DNA of 64,000 nt, taken from assembly GCF_009827055.1 (NCBI RefSeq), contig NZ_WUMK01000006.1, positions 401,438 to 465,437 on the forward strand. Direction: 5' to 3'. Position 1 is the first letter of the stretch. Each line of letters begins with the position of its first letter. The stretch is from Shinella kummerowiae. GTDB lineage: Bacteria; Pseudomonadota; Alphaproteobacteria; Rhizobiales; Rhizobiaceae. Below the pieces are notes generated by a model. The model saw only the letters and a list, made by a program, of their open reading frames with translations, had not been told where the DNA came from and did not search any database. The translations under genes were made by a program, and so were the position numbers. Of this stretch, positions 33,334 to 42,210 are shown in pieces.

Positions 33334-35673
33334 TCACGCCTCTCCCCCGGCCTTGCCGCCCTTGCGGATGCGGATGATCGAGAGGATGGCCAGCCCCGTC
33401 ACCATGACGACGGCGATCTCGCCCAGCGTGTCCGTGCCGCGGAAATCGACGATGATGACGTTCACCACATTGGCGCCATGGGCGATCGTCTTGGAATAGA
33501 GGTTGAAGAAGTCGGTGAGCGCCGTGTCGAAGCGGCCCTGCGTGACGCGCAGCAGATAGAGCGCAAAGCCGAGGCCGCAGGCGATCGCGATCACCGCATC
33601 GGGGATTTTTTCACGCAGCGACCGGTGGTCGCGCGGCGTGAGCTTCAGCCGGGTCATGGCGAGCGCCAGGATGACGACTGACAACGTCTCGATCATGAAC
33701 TGGGTGAAGGCAAGATCCGGCGCGCCGAACAGCAGGAAGAGCAAGGCGACGCAAAAACCCTGGATGCCGAGCGCGACGATGGCGGTCAGGCGATTGTTCG
33801 CCGCCAGCACCGCGCCGATGCCGAGCACAGCCAGCAGCATCACCGCCAGTTCATGGAACGGAATGTTGGCCGGCCAGACCGGTGCGCGCGGCCATTCGCC
33901 ATAGACGGCCGGCGGCACGAGGAGCGCCAGCGCCACCACCGCGAAGGTCGCGGTCATGTAGACTTCCATGCGCCCCGGTTGCGTCAGGCGATTGACGGAC
34001 ACGGCGGCACGCACGAGCCCGCGCATGACCTGGTCGAACCCCCTGTCCGGCCCCCAGCCGATGTCCTCGACCAGCCGGTTCGCCGCGGCGCGCGCCTTGT
34101 CGAGCACCAGGAAGATGACGATGCCGAAGGCCACGGTCAGGGCGGACAGCAACAGCGCCGCGCCCACATGCGGGATCGCCGAAATGGTGACGGTCTGCGG
34201 CTTGCCGGCGATGGCGGAGGCGAGCGGCGAGGTCAAAAGGGCATGCGCCACGGCGGAGAAAATGCCGATCACCAGCCCCTTGACGGCAAGCAGCATCGGC
34301 CCGATCCACAGCAAGGCCGGGCCTTCATGCGGATGTTTCGGCGTTTCGACGCGCTTACCGAGAAACGGCTTCAGCGCCACGGCGAAAGCCACCGCAAACA
34401 TCAGGCCGTTGCCAATGACGGCGGCGGCGGTAAAGGCGATGGCGCGCAGGCTGCCGCCGGCGAGCGCCACATAGATCTCCTCCTTTGCCAGGAAACCGAA
34501 GAAGGGCGGCAGACCGGCCATCGACAGCGCGGCCAGCAGCGCAGCGAGGAACGTGACCGGCATGGCGCCGCGCAGGCCGCCGAGCTTCGTGATGTCGCGC
34601 GTGCCCGTCTCGTGGTCGATCAGGCCGGCCACCATGAAGAGCGCACCCTTGAACAGCGAATGCGCCACGAGATAAAGCGCCGCAGCCGCCACCGCATATT
34701 CGGAGCCGAAACCGGTCAACATCACCAGCAAGCCGAGCGAGGCGACCGTCGTATAGGCGAGCATCAGCTTCAGGTCCGTCTGGCGGATGGCGAGCACGGC
34801 GCCGACGAGCAGCGTCAGTCCGCCGAAGGCCGGCAGGATGGTTTCCCAGGCGGGTGTGCCGCCCATCACCGGATTGAGCCGCATCAGCAGATAGACGCCG
34901 GCCTTCACCATGGTCGCCGAATGCAGGTAGGCGGAAACCGGCGTCGGCGCCTCCATGGCGTTCGGCAGCCAGAAATGAAACGGGAACTGCGCCGACTTGG
35001 TGAAGGCGCCGCCAAGGATGAGGAAGAGCAGCGGCAGATAGAACGGGCTCGCCCGCACCTCCGCGCCGAAGGACATCAGAAGCGAGAGCTGCGTCACGTC
35101 GGTGACGTTCCAGAGCAGCAGCAGGCCGGCGAGCAGGAACAACCCGCCGCCGCCCGTCACGATCAGCGCCTGGAGTGCCGCCCGGCGCGAGGCCTCGCGC
35201 GCATGGTCGAAGCCGATCAGCAGGAAGGAGGTGATCGAGGTCAGCTCCCAGAAGACGAAGAGCATCAGGAAACTGTCGGAGGCGACAAGCCCGAGCATCG
35301 AGCCCATGAACATCAGGATGAACGAGAAGAACCGCCCCTGGTGCCTGTGCCCTTTCAGGTAACCGCCGGCATAGAGCACGATCAGCGTGCCGATACCGGA
35401 GATCAACAGCAGGAAGGCGAGCGACAGGCCGTCGATCAGCCAGGAGAAGCTGACATTGTAGGACGGCACCCAGGCATAGCCGCCGGTGACGATTTCGCCG
35501 CGCGCGACTTCCGCGTTGAACCCGAGGAAGTGGAGGAAGACGGCGAGCGGAATGAGCGCCAGCGGCCAGGCAGCATTGTGACCGAGGAGCCGCGTGAGCG
35601 CCGGCGCGACCAGCGCACCGAGAAACGGCAGACAGAAGGCAAGGAAGGTCAGGCCCATCGTGTCTGGTGTCAT
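33334..35673 (-). CDS. mnhA: Na+/H+ antiporter subunit A
   Basis: 779 aa, about twenty membrane helices. The NuoL-like core shows 'FSWLIDGLSLAFLLLISGIGTLIVLYAGGYL', 'FVFWELTSITSFLLIGFDH', 'FHFWLPNAMEAPTPVSAYLHSATMVKAGVYLL' and 'HSLFKGALFMVAGLIDHETGTRD'. The C-terminal DUF4040/MrpB-like part has 'QFMIETLSVVILALAMTRLKL' and 'NVVNVIIVDFRGTDTLGEIAVV'. It is the first gene of the operon and normal in length. With subunits B-G it forms the Mrp complex that helps in pH and salt homeostasis. Confidence 0.95.
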   Translation of the reverse strand: MTPDTMGLTFLAFCLPFLGALVAPALTRLLGHNAAWPLALIPLAVFLHFLGFNAEVARGEIVTGGYAWVPSYNVSFSWLIDGLSLAFLLLISGIGTLIVLYAGGYLKGHRHQGRFFSFILMFMGSMLGLVASDSFLMLFVFWELTSITSFLLIGFDHAREASRRAALQALIVTGGGGLFLLAGLLLLWNVTDVTQLSLLMSFGAEVRASPFYLPLLFLILGGAFTKSAQFPFHFWLPNAMEAPTPVSAYLHSATMVKAGVYLLMRLNPVMGGTPAWETILPAFGGLTLLVGAVLAIRQTDLKLMLAYTTVASLGLLVMLTGFGSEYAVAAAALYLVAHSLFKGALFMVAGLIDHETGTRDITKLGGLRGAMPVTFLAALLAALSMAGLPPFFGFLAKEEIYVALAGGSLRAIAFTAAAVIGNGLMFAVAFAVALKPFLGKRVETPKHPHEGPALLWIGPMLLAVKGLVIGIFSAVAHALLTSPLASAIAGKPQTVTISAIPHVGAALLLSALTVAFGIVIFLVLDKARAAANRLVEDIGWGPDRGFDQVMRGLVRAAVSVNRLTQPGRMEVYMTATFAVVALALLVPPAVYGEWPRAPVWPANIPFHELAVMLLAVLGIGAVLAANNRLTAIVALGIQGFCVALLFLLFGAPDLAFTQFMIETLSVVILALAMTRLKLTPRDHRSLREKIPDAVIAIACGLGFALYLLRVTQGRFDTALTDFFNLYSKTIAHGANVVNVIIVDFRGTDTLGEIAVVMVTGLAILSIIRIRKGGKAGGEA

Positions 35674-35700
35674 TCCGTCTCCATTTGCATGATTTGATCG

Positions 35701-36096
35701 TCAGAGCGCTGTTTCTACGTCGGTATGACCAAAATCGCCACCCTTGAAGAGCAAGGGCGCGGCGTTTTCACGCGCCAAGGCATAGGAAAAACAGTCGCCG
35801 TAGTTGAGATGCGCGGCGTGGCCGGTGCCGCGCCCATAGCGCCGAAAGGCATCGAAGGCGATTTCCGCCTGCGCTGCGGTGACGGATTCTATCCGTATGT
35901 CAGCCCTGAGTATAAAGGCATCGAGTGCGTTGACGCCGGCGCCGCCATAGCGCGAGAACAAAACCATCTTCGTCTCGAGAAGCGTCGCCGCACTCAGCAA
36001 ACGCGTTGCCGCCTGGTCGATCGCTTCGTTAAAGGCCCTGCGTTCCGGCTCGTCGGTCAGGATGGCGACCAGTGCGGACGTATCCAGAACGATCAT
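35701..36096 (-). CDS. vapC: PIN domain toxin VapC
   Basis: 131 aa. The acidic residues of the PIN nuclease site are visible: Asp5 in MIVLDTSALVAIL, a Glu in LLETKMVL near residue 41, Asp in 'NYGDCFSYALA' near 101 and a further Asp in 'LLFKGGDFGHTDV'. VapC toxins cleave specific RNAs (often tRNAs). It overlaps the antitoxin gene by 4 bp and is translated after it, the standard arrangement. It sits 27 bp downstream... in opposite genomic order, just right of mnhA on the same strand. Confidence 0.92.
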   Translation of the reverse strand: MIVLDTSALVAILTDEPERRAFNEAIDQAATRLLSAATLLETKMVLFSRYGGAGVNALDAFILRADIRIESVTAAQAEIAFDAFRRYGRGTGHAAHLNYGDCFSYALARENAAPLLFKGGDFGHTDVETAL

Positions 36097-36344
36097 CTTG
36101 GCAAACCACTTTCGTCATAACCGATAATTTCATCGGCCGTTCGGGCATCGAGCACTGGAAGGCTGGCGCAATCAAGAGCGATGCGGTCGAGCTGGTCGGC
36201 AAGGCGCAGTCCTTTCACGTGCCGGACCCGCGTCAGCCGTTCTTCGATAGACACCTTGACGGCGCGTGTCAGGCTCTCGCCCGTCACCTCTGCGAGTTCG
36301 CGTGCGAGCGCATGCGCCTCGTCATCCTTGATGTTCAACGGCAT
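36093..36344 (-). CDS. vapB: VapB-type antitoxin
   Basis: 83 aa from the ATG at 36344, preceded by a very strong AAGGAGGA site. 'LNIKDDEAHALARELAEVTGESLTRAVKVSIEERL' is the conserved N-terminal dimerisation and DNA-binding helix pair of RHH-like VapB ('Rv0623-like' PSK family) antitoxins. The C-terminal half should wrap around VapC. The gene overlaps vapC by 4 bp and is preceded by a repeat-rich operator candidate. Confidence 0.9.
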   Translation of the reverse strand: MPLNIKDDEAHALARELAEVTGESLTRAVKVSIEERLTRVRHVKGLRLADQLDRIALDCASLPVLDARTADEIIGYDESGLPR

Positions 36345-36347
36345 GAA

Positions 36348-36382
36348 ATCCTCCTTCTTTAAAAAATGGAGGATAGGAGGAT
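36348..36382. promoter_or_regulatory. Candidate VapBC operator (ATCCTCC / GGAGGAT repeats)
   Basis: ATCCTCC at 36348-36354 is inverted relative to two tandem GGAGGAT copies at 36368-36374 and 36376-36382. The group lies directly upstream of vapB and also covers its ribosome binding site, as expected for an autoregulated toxin-antitoxin promoter. msrB starts 79 bp away in the other direction and might be affected. Confidence 0.5.
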
Positions 36383-36460
36383 TGCATGAATTTTTCAAGC
36401 GCGCCCGACGATTGTCTTGCCGCATTTGTCATCCTATTTAAGGAACAACAGGAGGGCCCC

Positions 36461-36868
36461 ATGAGCGACACCACGACATTGAAGGTCAACAAGACGAAGG
36501 AAGAGTGGCGACAGATCCTGACGCCGGAGCAGTTCCGCATCACGCGCGAGCACGGCACGGAGCGCGCCTTTTCCAGCCCCGACTTCGACCTGGCGAAGAA
36601 GGGCACCTATCGCTGCATCTGCTGCAACAGGCCGCTGTACCGATCGGAGGCGAAGTTCAATTCCGGCACCGGCTGGCCGAGCTTCTACGAGCCGATCGAA
36701 CCCGGCGCGGTGACGGACCACTCGGACCATTCCTATGGCATGACGCGCACGGAAATCCGCTGCTCGGATTGCGATGCCCATCTCGGCCACGTCTTCCCCG
36801 ACGGCCCGCCGCCGACGGGCCTGCGCTTCTGCATGAACGGCGTGGCGCTCAGCTTCGAGCCGGACTGA
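36461..36868 (+). CDS. msrB: Peptide-methionine (R)-S-oxide reductase MsrB
   Basis: 135 aa from the ATG at 36461, with AGGAGG just upstream. Zinc-binding pairs CICC (in [11 protein letters not shown]) and CSDC (in [17 protein letters not shown]) and the catalytic Cys in [10 protein letters not shown] are all present, with '[13 protein letters not shown]' for substrate binding. The enzyme reduces methionine-R-sulfoxide in oxidised proteins. No signal peptide, so cytosolic. It converges with the acetyltransferase gene: the two stops are adjacent. Confidence 0.96.
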   Translation: MSDTTTLKVNKTKEEWRQILTPEQFRITREHGTERAFSSPDFDLAKKGTYRCICCNRPLYRSEAKFNSGTGWPSFYEPIEPGAVTDHSDHSYGMTRTEIRCSDCDAHLGHVFPDGPPPTGLRFCMNGVALSFEPD

Positions 36869-37372
36869 TCAGCGCTTCGGCACCCTGAGTTCCATGCAGG
36901 CGAGGTCGAGCCAGCGGCCGAACTTGATGCCGACCTCGCTGAACCGCCCGACCATGCGGAAGCCGAGCTTTTCATGCAGCTTGATCGAGGCGACGTTTTC
37001 CGCCTCGATGCCGGCGATCATGACATGCACGCCGTTGAAGCTGGCCCGGTCGATGAGCGCCTTCATCAGGCGTTTTCCCGCGCCTGTGCCGCGCACATCG
37101 CCGCGCACATAGACGGAATGCTCGACCGTATGGCGGTAGCCGTCGAAGGGCCGCCAGTCGCCATAGGAGGCGTAGCCGATCACCTGCTTGCCGCGCACGG
37201 CCACAAGTACGGGAAAATCGCGCTCGCGGCGGGCGGCGAACCAGGCCTTGCGGTTGGCGAGGTCGACGACGTCCTCGTTCCAGATCGCCGTGGTGTTGGC
37301 GACGGCATCGTTGTAGATGTCCATGATGCCGGGAAGATCGCCCTCCGCGGCGTCGCGTATCGTAATGTCCAT
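36869..37372 (-). CDS. GNAT N-acetyltransferase, phosphinothricin acetyltransferase-like
   Basis: 167 aa from the ATG at 37372 with a GGGGGGAA site. The start MDITIRDAAEGDLPGIMDIYNDAVANTTAIWNE, followed by 'GYASYGDWRPFDGYRHTVEHSVYVRGDVRGTGAGKRLMKALID', contains the acetyl-CoA pyrophosphate loop R-G-T-G-A-G-K. The overall pattern is that of the Pat/MddA subgroup, whose members acetylate phosphinothricin or methionine sulfoximine/sulfone. The gene is next to msrB, which handles another oxidised methionine, but substrates are unknown. Confidence 0.88.
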   Translation of the reverse strand: MDITIRDAAEGDLPGIMDIYNDAVANTTAIWNEDVVDLANRKAWFAARRERDFPVLVAVRGKQVIGYASYGDWRPFDGYRHTVEHSVYVRGDVRGTGAGKRLMKALIDRASFNGVHVMIAGIEAENVASIKLHEKLGFRMVGRFSEVGIKFGRWLDLACMELRVPKR

Positions 37373-37500
37373 GGTTCCCCCCGGTTTTGCCTCATGCCAT
37401 ACAGGAGGAGCGGGAAAGCTGTCCAGCCCGCTCATAGGGCCGGCGATGAAACGCCCGGCTTTGTCCGTCCTGTCGTTGACGCATCCGCGAGTGGCCACCC

Positions 37501-38001
37501 ATGCAACGTTTGTTCCTTCTGCTTCTCCTCATCCTCCCCGCCCCGGCTTTCGCGGCCGAATGGGAGCCCTATGCCAATGCCCGCTTCGGCTTTGCGGTGG
37601 ACATCCCGCCCGGCTTTACGCTGGTGCGCGAAGCCGACAATGGCGACGGGCGGACCTATGGCAATGGCGGCGCCACGCTTGCCGTCTGGGCACATTATCT
37701 GACGGCCGGCGACTTCGCCGAAGAGGTTGCCGACCGGCGCGTGACCTACGGGCAGGAAGGCTGGGACCTGAGTTATGACCGGGAGACGACCGGCTGGGCC
37801 AGTCTTTCGGGCACGCGCGGCGACCGCATCCTCTACCACCGCATCATCGCGCTGTGCGGCGATGCCGTCGCCTCCTTCGTGCTGGACTATCCGCAATCGA
37901 TGAAGGCCGAGATTTCGCCGTTCGTCGGCAAGCTGGTGAAATCGCTGCATCCCGCCGAAGGCTGCACGAATGCGCAGGGCGCGGCGCCGGCCGCGCAATA
38001 G
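37501..38001 (+). CDS. Secreted hypothetical protein
   Basis: 166 aa. Residues 1-19 (MQRLFLLLLLILPAPAFAA) are a clear Sec signal peptide. The mature part begins EWEPYANARFGFAVDIPPGF, a pattern seen in many small rhizobial periplasmic proteins that start with an F/YxV.IP..F strand, followed by 'ATLAVWAHYLTAGDFAEEV' and 'GWASLSGTRGDRILYHR'. A single conserved-looking Cys pair (Cys120, Cys158) may form a disulfide. I cannot name the family. Confidence 0.75.
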   Translation: MQRLFLLLLLILPAPAFAAEWEPYANARFGFAVDIPPGFTLVREADNGDGRTYGNGGATLAVWAHYLTAGDFAEEVADRRVTYGQEGWDLSYDRETTGWASLSGTRGDRILYHRIIALCGDAVASFVLDYPQSMKAEISPFVGKLVKSLHPAEGCTNAQGAAPAAQ

Positions 38002-38010
38002 CGGGATTAC

Positions 38011-38667
38011 TCAGATGCCGGAAACGACGCTGGTGACGACCGCCGAGTAGTGCACGGCGGCGGCCGCCACCACGAAGCCGTGCCAGATGGCGTTCTGGAA
38101 GCGCAGCTTCTCCCAGACATGGAAGATGACGCCGACCGAATAGAGCAGGCCGCCGACCACGATCAGCGTCAGCGTCGCGGTGGACAGATGCGTCATCAGC
38201 GGGCCGAAGGCGAGCACGCCGCTCCAGCCCATGCCGAGATAGATGAGGATCGCCAGCCGGTCATAGCGGCCGGGGAAGAGGAATTTCAGCGCCACGCCCG
38301 CCGCCGCCATCAACCAGAGAAAGACCAGCATGCCGGCAAGGAACGGGTCCTCGATGCCGCGTTGCAGGAAGGGCGTGTAGGTACCGGCGATCAGGATGAA
38401 AATCGCCGAATGGTCGAAGCGGCGCAGGTGCCATTTCACATTGGAGACCGGCCAGAGATTGTAGGCGAAGGATGTGGCGAGCACGAGCACCAGGCCGATG
38501 CCGTAGACCCAGGCGGCCGCCAGTTGGCCGCTCGACGCCCAGACCGTCGCATAGAAAATCAGCGCGGTGACGCCGATCAGCGCCAGGACCAGGCCGACGC
38601 CATGCACGATGCCGTCGGCGATAATCTCGTACCGGTCATAATTCCACTTGATGCCCTTGATTTCCAC
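38011..38667 (-). CDS. PAQR/hemolysin III family membrane protein
   Basis: 218 aa with seven membrane helices. 'DRYEIIADGIVHGVGLVLALIG' (helix 1 with the conserved His), 'FDHSAIFILIAGTYTPF' (conserved Asp-His and the GTYTPF motif) and 'IWHGFVVAAAAVHYSAV' (the conserved C-terminal His pair) are the metal-ligand motifs of the HlyIII/PAQR fold. Members act as putative lipid hydrolases or membrane homeostasis factors; the hemolysin label is historical. Confidence 0.92.
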   Translation of the reverse strand: MEIKGIKWNYDRYEIIADGIVHGVGLVLALIGVTALIFYATVWASSGQLAAAWVYGIGLVLVLATSFAYNLWPVSNVKWHLRRFDHSAIFILIAGTYTPFLQRGIEDPFLAGMLVFLWLMAAAGVALKFLFPGRYDRLAILIYLGMGWSGVLAFGPLMTHLSTATLTLIVVGGLLYSVGVIFHVWEKLRFQNAIWHGFVVAAAAVHYSAVVTSVVSGI

Positions 38668-38774
38668 CGCGACCGGCCCTGCATTTCATCTGCCGTGCAT
38701 GGTGGCGTGTTTGCCGTGTGCGGGCAAGGGGATAGGCGCACCGCTGGGATCACGAAAGTTTGCCGTGTGTCATC

Positions 38775-39098
38775 TCACTGCTGCGCGATGCATTCCTCGC
38801 ACAGCGCCGCATGGGGAACGGCGGCAAGGCGCGCGGGCGAAATCGGCCCGCCGCATTTGGCGCAGATGCCGAAGGTGCCGGCGGCGATCCGGTCGAGCGC
38901 GGCGTCGATGGCTTCGATTTCCTTGAGGCCGGTCGTGCCGAACTCCTCCAGCACTTCGTCGTTCTCCCGCTCGGTCGCGCGGTCGGCGCTGTCGCCGCTT
39001 TTCAAGGTGTCGAGGTCCGTCTCGATCCTCTGCAAACGGCTGTGGAGCTCGCGCCTGCGGCTGAGAAGAATGTCCTTGTAGTGCGCCACGTCCGTCAC
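38775..39098 (-). CDS. TraR/DksA family zinc-finger protein
   Basis: 107 aa from the GTG at 39098, supported by GGAGA 9 bp upstream. A coiled-coil N-terminal half (YKDILLSRRRELHSRLQRIETDLDTLKSGDSAD) with acidic residues is followed by the four-Cys zinc finger CAKCGGPIS...CEEC (last 30 residues). It is shorter than classical DksA (about 150 aa) and resembles the TraR/YbiI-type short proteins that bind in the RNA polymerase secondary channel. Direct role is not known. Confidence 0.88.
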   Translation of the reverse strand: MTDVAHYKDILLSRRRELHSRLQRIETDLDTLKSGDSADRATERENDEVLEEFGTTGLKEIEAIDAALDRIAAGTFGICAKCGGPISPARLAAVPHAALCEECIAQQ

Positions 39099-39305
39099 GA
39101 TACCAGTCTCCTTTGCTTGCGATCGGCACCGAAATTGCCACCGCCGCCGTTCAACGGCATTGATCGGGGTCAAGTTCCAGACCAGCCATCGTCAACGCCG
39201 CATTGACAGTAAATCGCCGAAACACCACCTTTCGTGAACGAAGCGGCTCCGCCATATTGCCCCCAACAGAACGGTTTCCAGGGGAAACCGAAACGGGATG
39301 ATACC

Positions 39306-40253
39306 ATGACCGACTTCGACAGACGGACATTTCTCGGCGCTGCCGCCGCTGGCATCGCTGTCGCCAAGGCCGGCCCCACGCACGCGGAGACTGCCACCAT
39401 GACCGAGACCCACGCCGTCGACATGCCAGCCTTCGTCGATCACTCGCATCTGACGGTGATCGACCTGCCGATGCTGTCGGCCTTCTACCAGCAGGTGATG
39501 GGCCTGACGGTGCTCGAGACGTCTGCCTCCGGCGAGACGCTCGGCGTTGCCGGCCGCCCGCTGCTGACGCTGACGACCGGCAGCAATGCCGCCCGCGCGC
39601 CGCGCAATGCGCCGGGCCTGTTCCACACCGCCTTCCTGGTGCCGAACCGCAAGGAGCTCGGCCGCTGGCTGGCGCATGCCGCGCACAACAACGTGCCGCT
39701 CACCGGCGCCTCCGACCACCTCGTCAGCGAGGCGATCTATCTCGACGATCCGGAAGGCAACGGAATCGAGATCTATCGCGACCGCGACCGGTCCGAATGG
39801 ACCTATGTGCCCGACGGCACGGTGAAGATGGCGACGCACCGGCTCGACCTGCAGGCGCTTTACGATGAGGCGCCGAAGGACGGCTGGACCGGCCAGGAGA
39901 ACGGCACCGTCATCGGCCACATCCACCTCCAGGTCTCCGACATCCCGGAGGCGAACGCCTTCTTCCACGACGTGCTCGGCCTCGACATCATGACGAGCTA
40001 TCCGGGTGCCAGCTTCTTCGCCACCGGCAAGTACCACCACCATGTGGCGGCCAATGTGTGGAATTCGCGCGGCCAGCCGAAGCGGCAGGACGGCATGACC
40101 GGCCTTGCCGACTACACCATCCGCTTCAACGACCCGGCCAAGCTGGAGACCGCCCTCAAGCAGCTCGACACGCTTGCGATTGCGACGACCCGCTCAGGCG
40201 ACACGGTCTCGCTCGTCGATCCGTGGGGTATCGGGTTGAAGCTGTCCGCTTGA
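39306..40253 (+). CDS. VOC family dioxygenase/glyoxalase-like protein with Tat-type signal
   Basis: 315 aa from the ATG at 39306 (GGGA upstream). Residues 1-28 have a twin-arginine signal pattern: FDRRTFLGAAAAGIAVAKA then a THA|E cleavage-like site. Two vicinal-oxygen-chelate modules follow: 'DHSHLTVIDLPMLSAFYQQVMGLTVLE' and 'IGHIHLQVSDIPEANAFFHDVLGLDIM', with metal ligands His, His and Glu ('GNGIEIYRDR', 'YHHHVAANVW'). This is the CatE/catechol-2,3-dioxygenase-like layout, normally cytosolic. An internal Met (MTETHAVDMPAF) would give a signal-less protein. Export is a prediction. Confidence 0.88.
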   Translation: MTDFDRRTFLGAAAAGIAVAKAGPTHAETATMTETHAVDMPAFVDHSHLTVIDLPMLSAFYQQVMGLTVLETSASGETLGVAGRPLLTLTTGSNAARAPRNAPGLFHTAFLVPNRKELGRWLAHAAHNNVPLTGASDHLVSEAIYLDDPEGNGIEIYRDRDRSEWTYVPDGTVKMATHRLDLQALYDEAPKDGWTGQENGTVIGHIHLQVSDIPEANAFFHDVLGLDIMTSYPGASFFATGKYHHHVAANVWNSRGQPKRQDGMTGLADYTIRFNDPAKLETALKQLDTLAIATTRSGDTVSLVDPWGIGLKLSA

Positions 40254-40285
40254 GCGGGTTCCAACGCCGGCCAGTTCTGCGGCAG

Positions 40286-40401
40286 CCCCCTCATCCGGCC
40301 CTTCGGGCCACCTTCTCCCCGCGGGGGAGAAGGGGAAGGAGACGTCGCGGCATACCCCTTCTCCCCCATGGGGAGAAGGTGCCGGCAGGCGGATGAGGGG
40401 G
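40286..40401. repeat. RIME-like palindromic repeat pair
   Basis: CCCCCTCATCCG at 40286-40297 pairs with CGGATGAGGGGG at 40390-40401, and ACCTTCTCCCC at 40310-40320 with GGGGAGAAGGT at 40370-40380. It fills the gap between the converging VOC and DUF930 genes. The left half is nearly identical over 36 bp to the repeat at 54984. Confidence 0.8.
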
Positions 40402-40417
40402 TCGTCAATGCCCGTTC

Positions 40418-40828
40418 TTAGTCATACAAATAATGCGCCGCCCAGTCCTCGCGCGGGACCATGTCGCCGATCTTGTACTTGAAGGCATTGACCTCCAGCC
40501 GGTCGGCGCTCGCCTCGCATTTGTACGAAAGACGGTACCACTCGCCACCGCTGCGGAACACCGCGCCGCGGGTCTTGAAGGTCGTGCCCTCCAGCTTGGG
40601 ATCGCCGAAGGCATAGGCGATCACCTTGTCGGGACGGAAGCCGCCCTTGCCGCCGCTGATCTTGTCCATCGCCTCCATGTCGCAGCGCTGCTCCAGCCGC
40701 TCCTCCGGCGTCAGCTTCTGAAGCTGGTTGCGGATGCGGGCATCGAGCGCCATTGCGGGGGATGCGACGAGTGGCGCGAGCGCCAGGGTGCAAAGGGCGG
40801 CTGTGAGCCCGGTTGCCTGCCGTTTCAA
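40418..40828 (-). CDS. DUF930 domain secreted protein
   Basis: 136 aa. The signal peptide is about residues 1-27 (LTAALCTLALAPLVASPAMA). The mature domain 'LDARIRNQLQKLTPEERLEQRCDMEAMDKISG' and 'DKVIAYAFGDPKLEGTTFKTRGAVFRSGGEWYRLSYKCEASADRLEVNAFKYKIGD' is DUF930, a rhizobial family with two conserved cysteines. Probably periplasmic; function unknown. Confidence 0.9.
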   Translation of the reverse strand: MKRQATGLTAALCTLALAPLVASPAMALDARIRNQLQKLTPEERLEQRCDMEAMDKISGGKGGFRPDKVIAYAFGDPKLEGTTFKTRGAVFRSGGEWYRLSYKCEASADRLEVNAFKYKIGDMVPREDWAAHYLYD

Positions 40829-40991
40829 CTATCGGCCTCCTCTTCGTGGCGTCATTGTCGACGTCTTAATTCGGGGTTGACGCGCAATATGTCGATTTGA
40901 CGACAGGTGGCAACCCACCCAGGGTTTCAAGCGGCAGAGACGGAACTTCCATCCCCATCGCGCGTTCCTGCGCCGAACTGGGGAAAGCGCC

Positions 40992-42119
40992 ATGCATGAC
41001 TTGTCGGGGCAACCGGCCGAACGGAGGCTGCTGCGAAGCGGCCTCGATCTCGAAAAAGACCTTATCGAAGGCACGACGCGCCGCTACGGCCTCGATATCG
41101 CGGCTGCATGGGCGGCGATCGGCATCTTCACCATCATGGCCATGGGCGTCGTCTATCTGATGGCGCCGATCCTCATCCCGTTGTCGCTGGCCGTGGTCAC
41201 CGGCCTGATCTTCGGCGTTGCCGCGGAAAAGCTGCATGACCTGGGCATCCCGCCGCTGCCGACGGCGCTGCTGCTGGCCGGCCTGTTCGGCCTCGGTGTC
41301 TTCTTCATCGCCGGCATGCTGGTCGAGCCGATCAGCCGGCTCGCCGCGGATGCGCCCGATCTGGTGCGCGGGGCCTATGATCGCATCACGCCGCTGTTTT
41401 CCCGTCTCGGCTGGCTGAACATCAATCCGGAGGCCTTCCAGGGCACGCAAATGTCGATGGAAAAGGTGCTGGAAAACACCGGCAGCATTCTCGGCATCCT
41501 GTCGGCCAGCCTCACCCCCGCCCTGTTGCAGGCGATGATTTTCTTCGCCGCCCTCGTGCTCTTCCTGTCGGCCCGGCTGAAGCTTCGCCAGATGCTCATC
41601 ATGGCCTTTCCGCGCCGCAGCCAGCGGCTGACGACGATCCGTATCATGAATGCCGTTGACACGGCGCTCGGCTACTATTTCGCCACCGCGACGCTCGTCT
41701 ACGGCTCGCTCGGCATCGTCACCGCCCTCATCGCCTGGGGTGGCGGGCTTGCCATGCCGGCGCTCTGGGGCCTCTTCGCCTTCCTTTCCAGCTTCGTGCC
41801 GTTCCTCGGCGTGACGCTGATGACGATCGCGCTGGCCACCGCCGGCCTGCTGACACACGAGACGATGGTCATGGGCCTGCTGCCGGCGCTCGCCTTCTTC
41901 CTCGTGCATCTCGCCATGGAAAACCTCGTCATGCCGGCGGTGATGGGCAAGCGGCTGGAGGTCAACGCCTTCATCATCTTCACCGCCATCATCTTCTGGA
42001 CCTGGATGTGGGGTGCCGCCGGCGCGATGCTGGCGCTGCCGCTGTCGATCATCGGCATGACGATCGCCGACGAGCTGCGCCCCGCCAAACGCAAAGCCCG
42101 CCGCAGCCTGCCGGGGTGA
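40992..42119 (+). CDS. AI-2E family transporter
   Basis: 375 aa. A cytoplasmic N-terminal arm (residues 1-35) is followed by about eight membrane segments. 'LIPLSLAVVTGLIFGVAAEKLHDLGIPPLPTALLLAG', 'ALIAWGGGLAMPALWGLFAFLSSFVPFLGVTLMT' and 'NLVMPAVMGKRLEVNAFIIFTAIIFWTWMWGAAGAMLALPL' (with PxxxG spacing) are the AI-2E/YdiK-type permease motifs. Members of this family export peptides, ions or autoinducers; the substrate here is unknown. A strong hairpin follows the stop. Confidence 0.92.
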   Translation: MHDLSGQPAERRLLRSGLDLEKDLIEGTTRRYGLDIAAAWAAIGIFTIMAMGVVYLMAPILIPLSLAVVTGLIFGVAAEKLHDLGIPPLPTALLLAGLFGLGVFFIAGMLVEPISRLAADAPDLVRGAYDRITPLFSRLGWLNINPEAFQGTQMSMEKVLENTGSILGILSASLTPALLQAMIFFAALVLFLSARLKLRQMLIMAFPRRSQRLTTIRIMNAVDTALGYYFATATLVYGSLGIVTALIAWGGGLAMPALWGLFAFLSSFVPFLGVTLMTIALATAGLLTHETMVMGLLPALAFFLVHLAMENLVMPAVMGKRLEVNAFIIFTAIIFWTWMWGAAGAMLALPLSIIGMTIADELRPAKRKARRSLPG

Positions 42120-42126
42120 TTAAACG

Positions 42127-42153
42127 GCATCAAGCGGCAAAGCCGCTTGATGC
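42127..42153 (+). terminator. Hairpin terminator after the AI-2E gene
   Basis: GCATCAAGCGGC at 42127-42138 pairs perfectly with GCCGCTTGATGC at 42142-42153 around a 3-nt loop (AAA), 8 bp after the stop. There is no U tract, so it may act as an mRNA 3'-end stabiliser rather than a true intrinsic terminator. Confidence 0.55.
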
Positions 42154-42210
42154 GGCGGGCCGGGCTCTCTATCTCTTTGATCCCGCCTAGCGATTTGCCG
42201 GAGTAACACC

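Noticed and set aside
33853..35697. 614-codon plus-strand frame
   Set aside because: Antisense to mnhA and extremely rich in Arg, His, Gln and Glu; no homology features.
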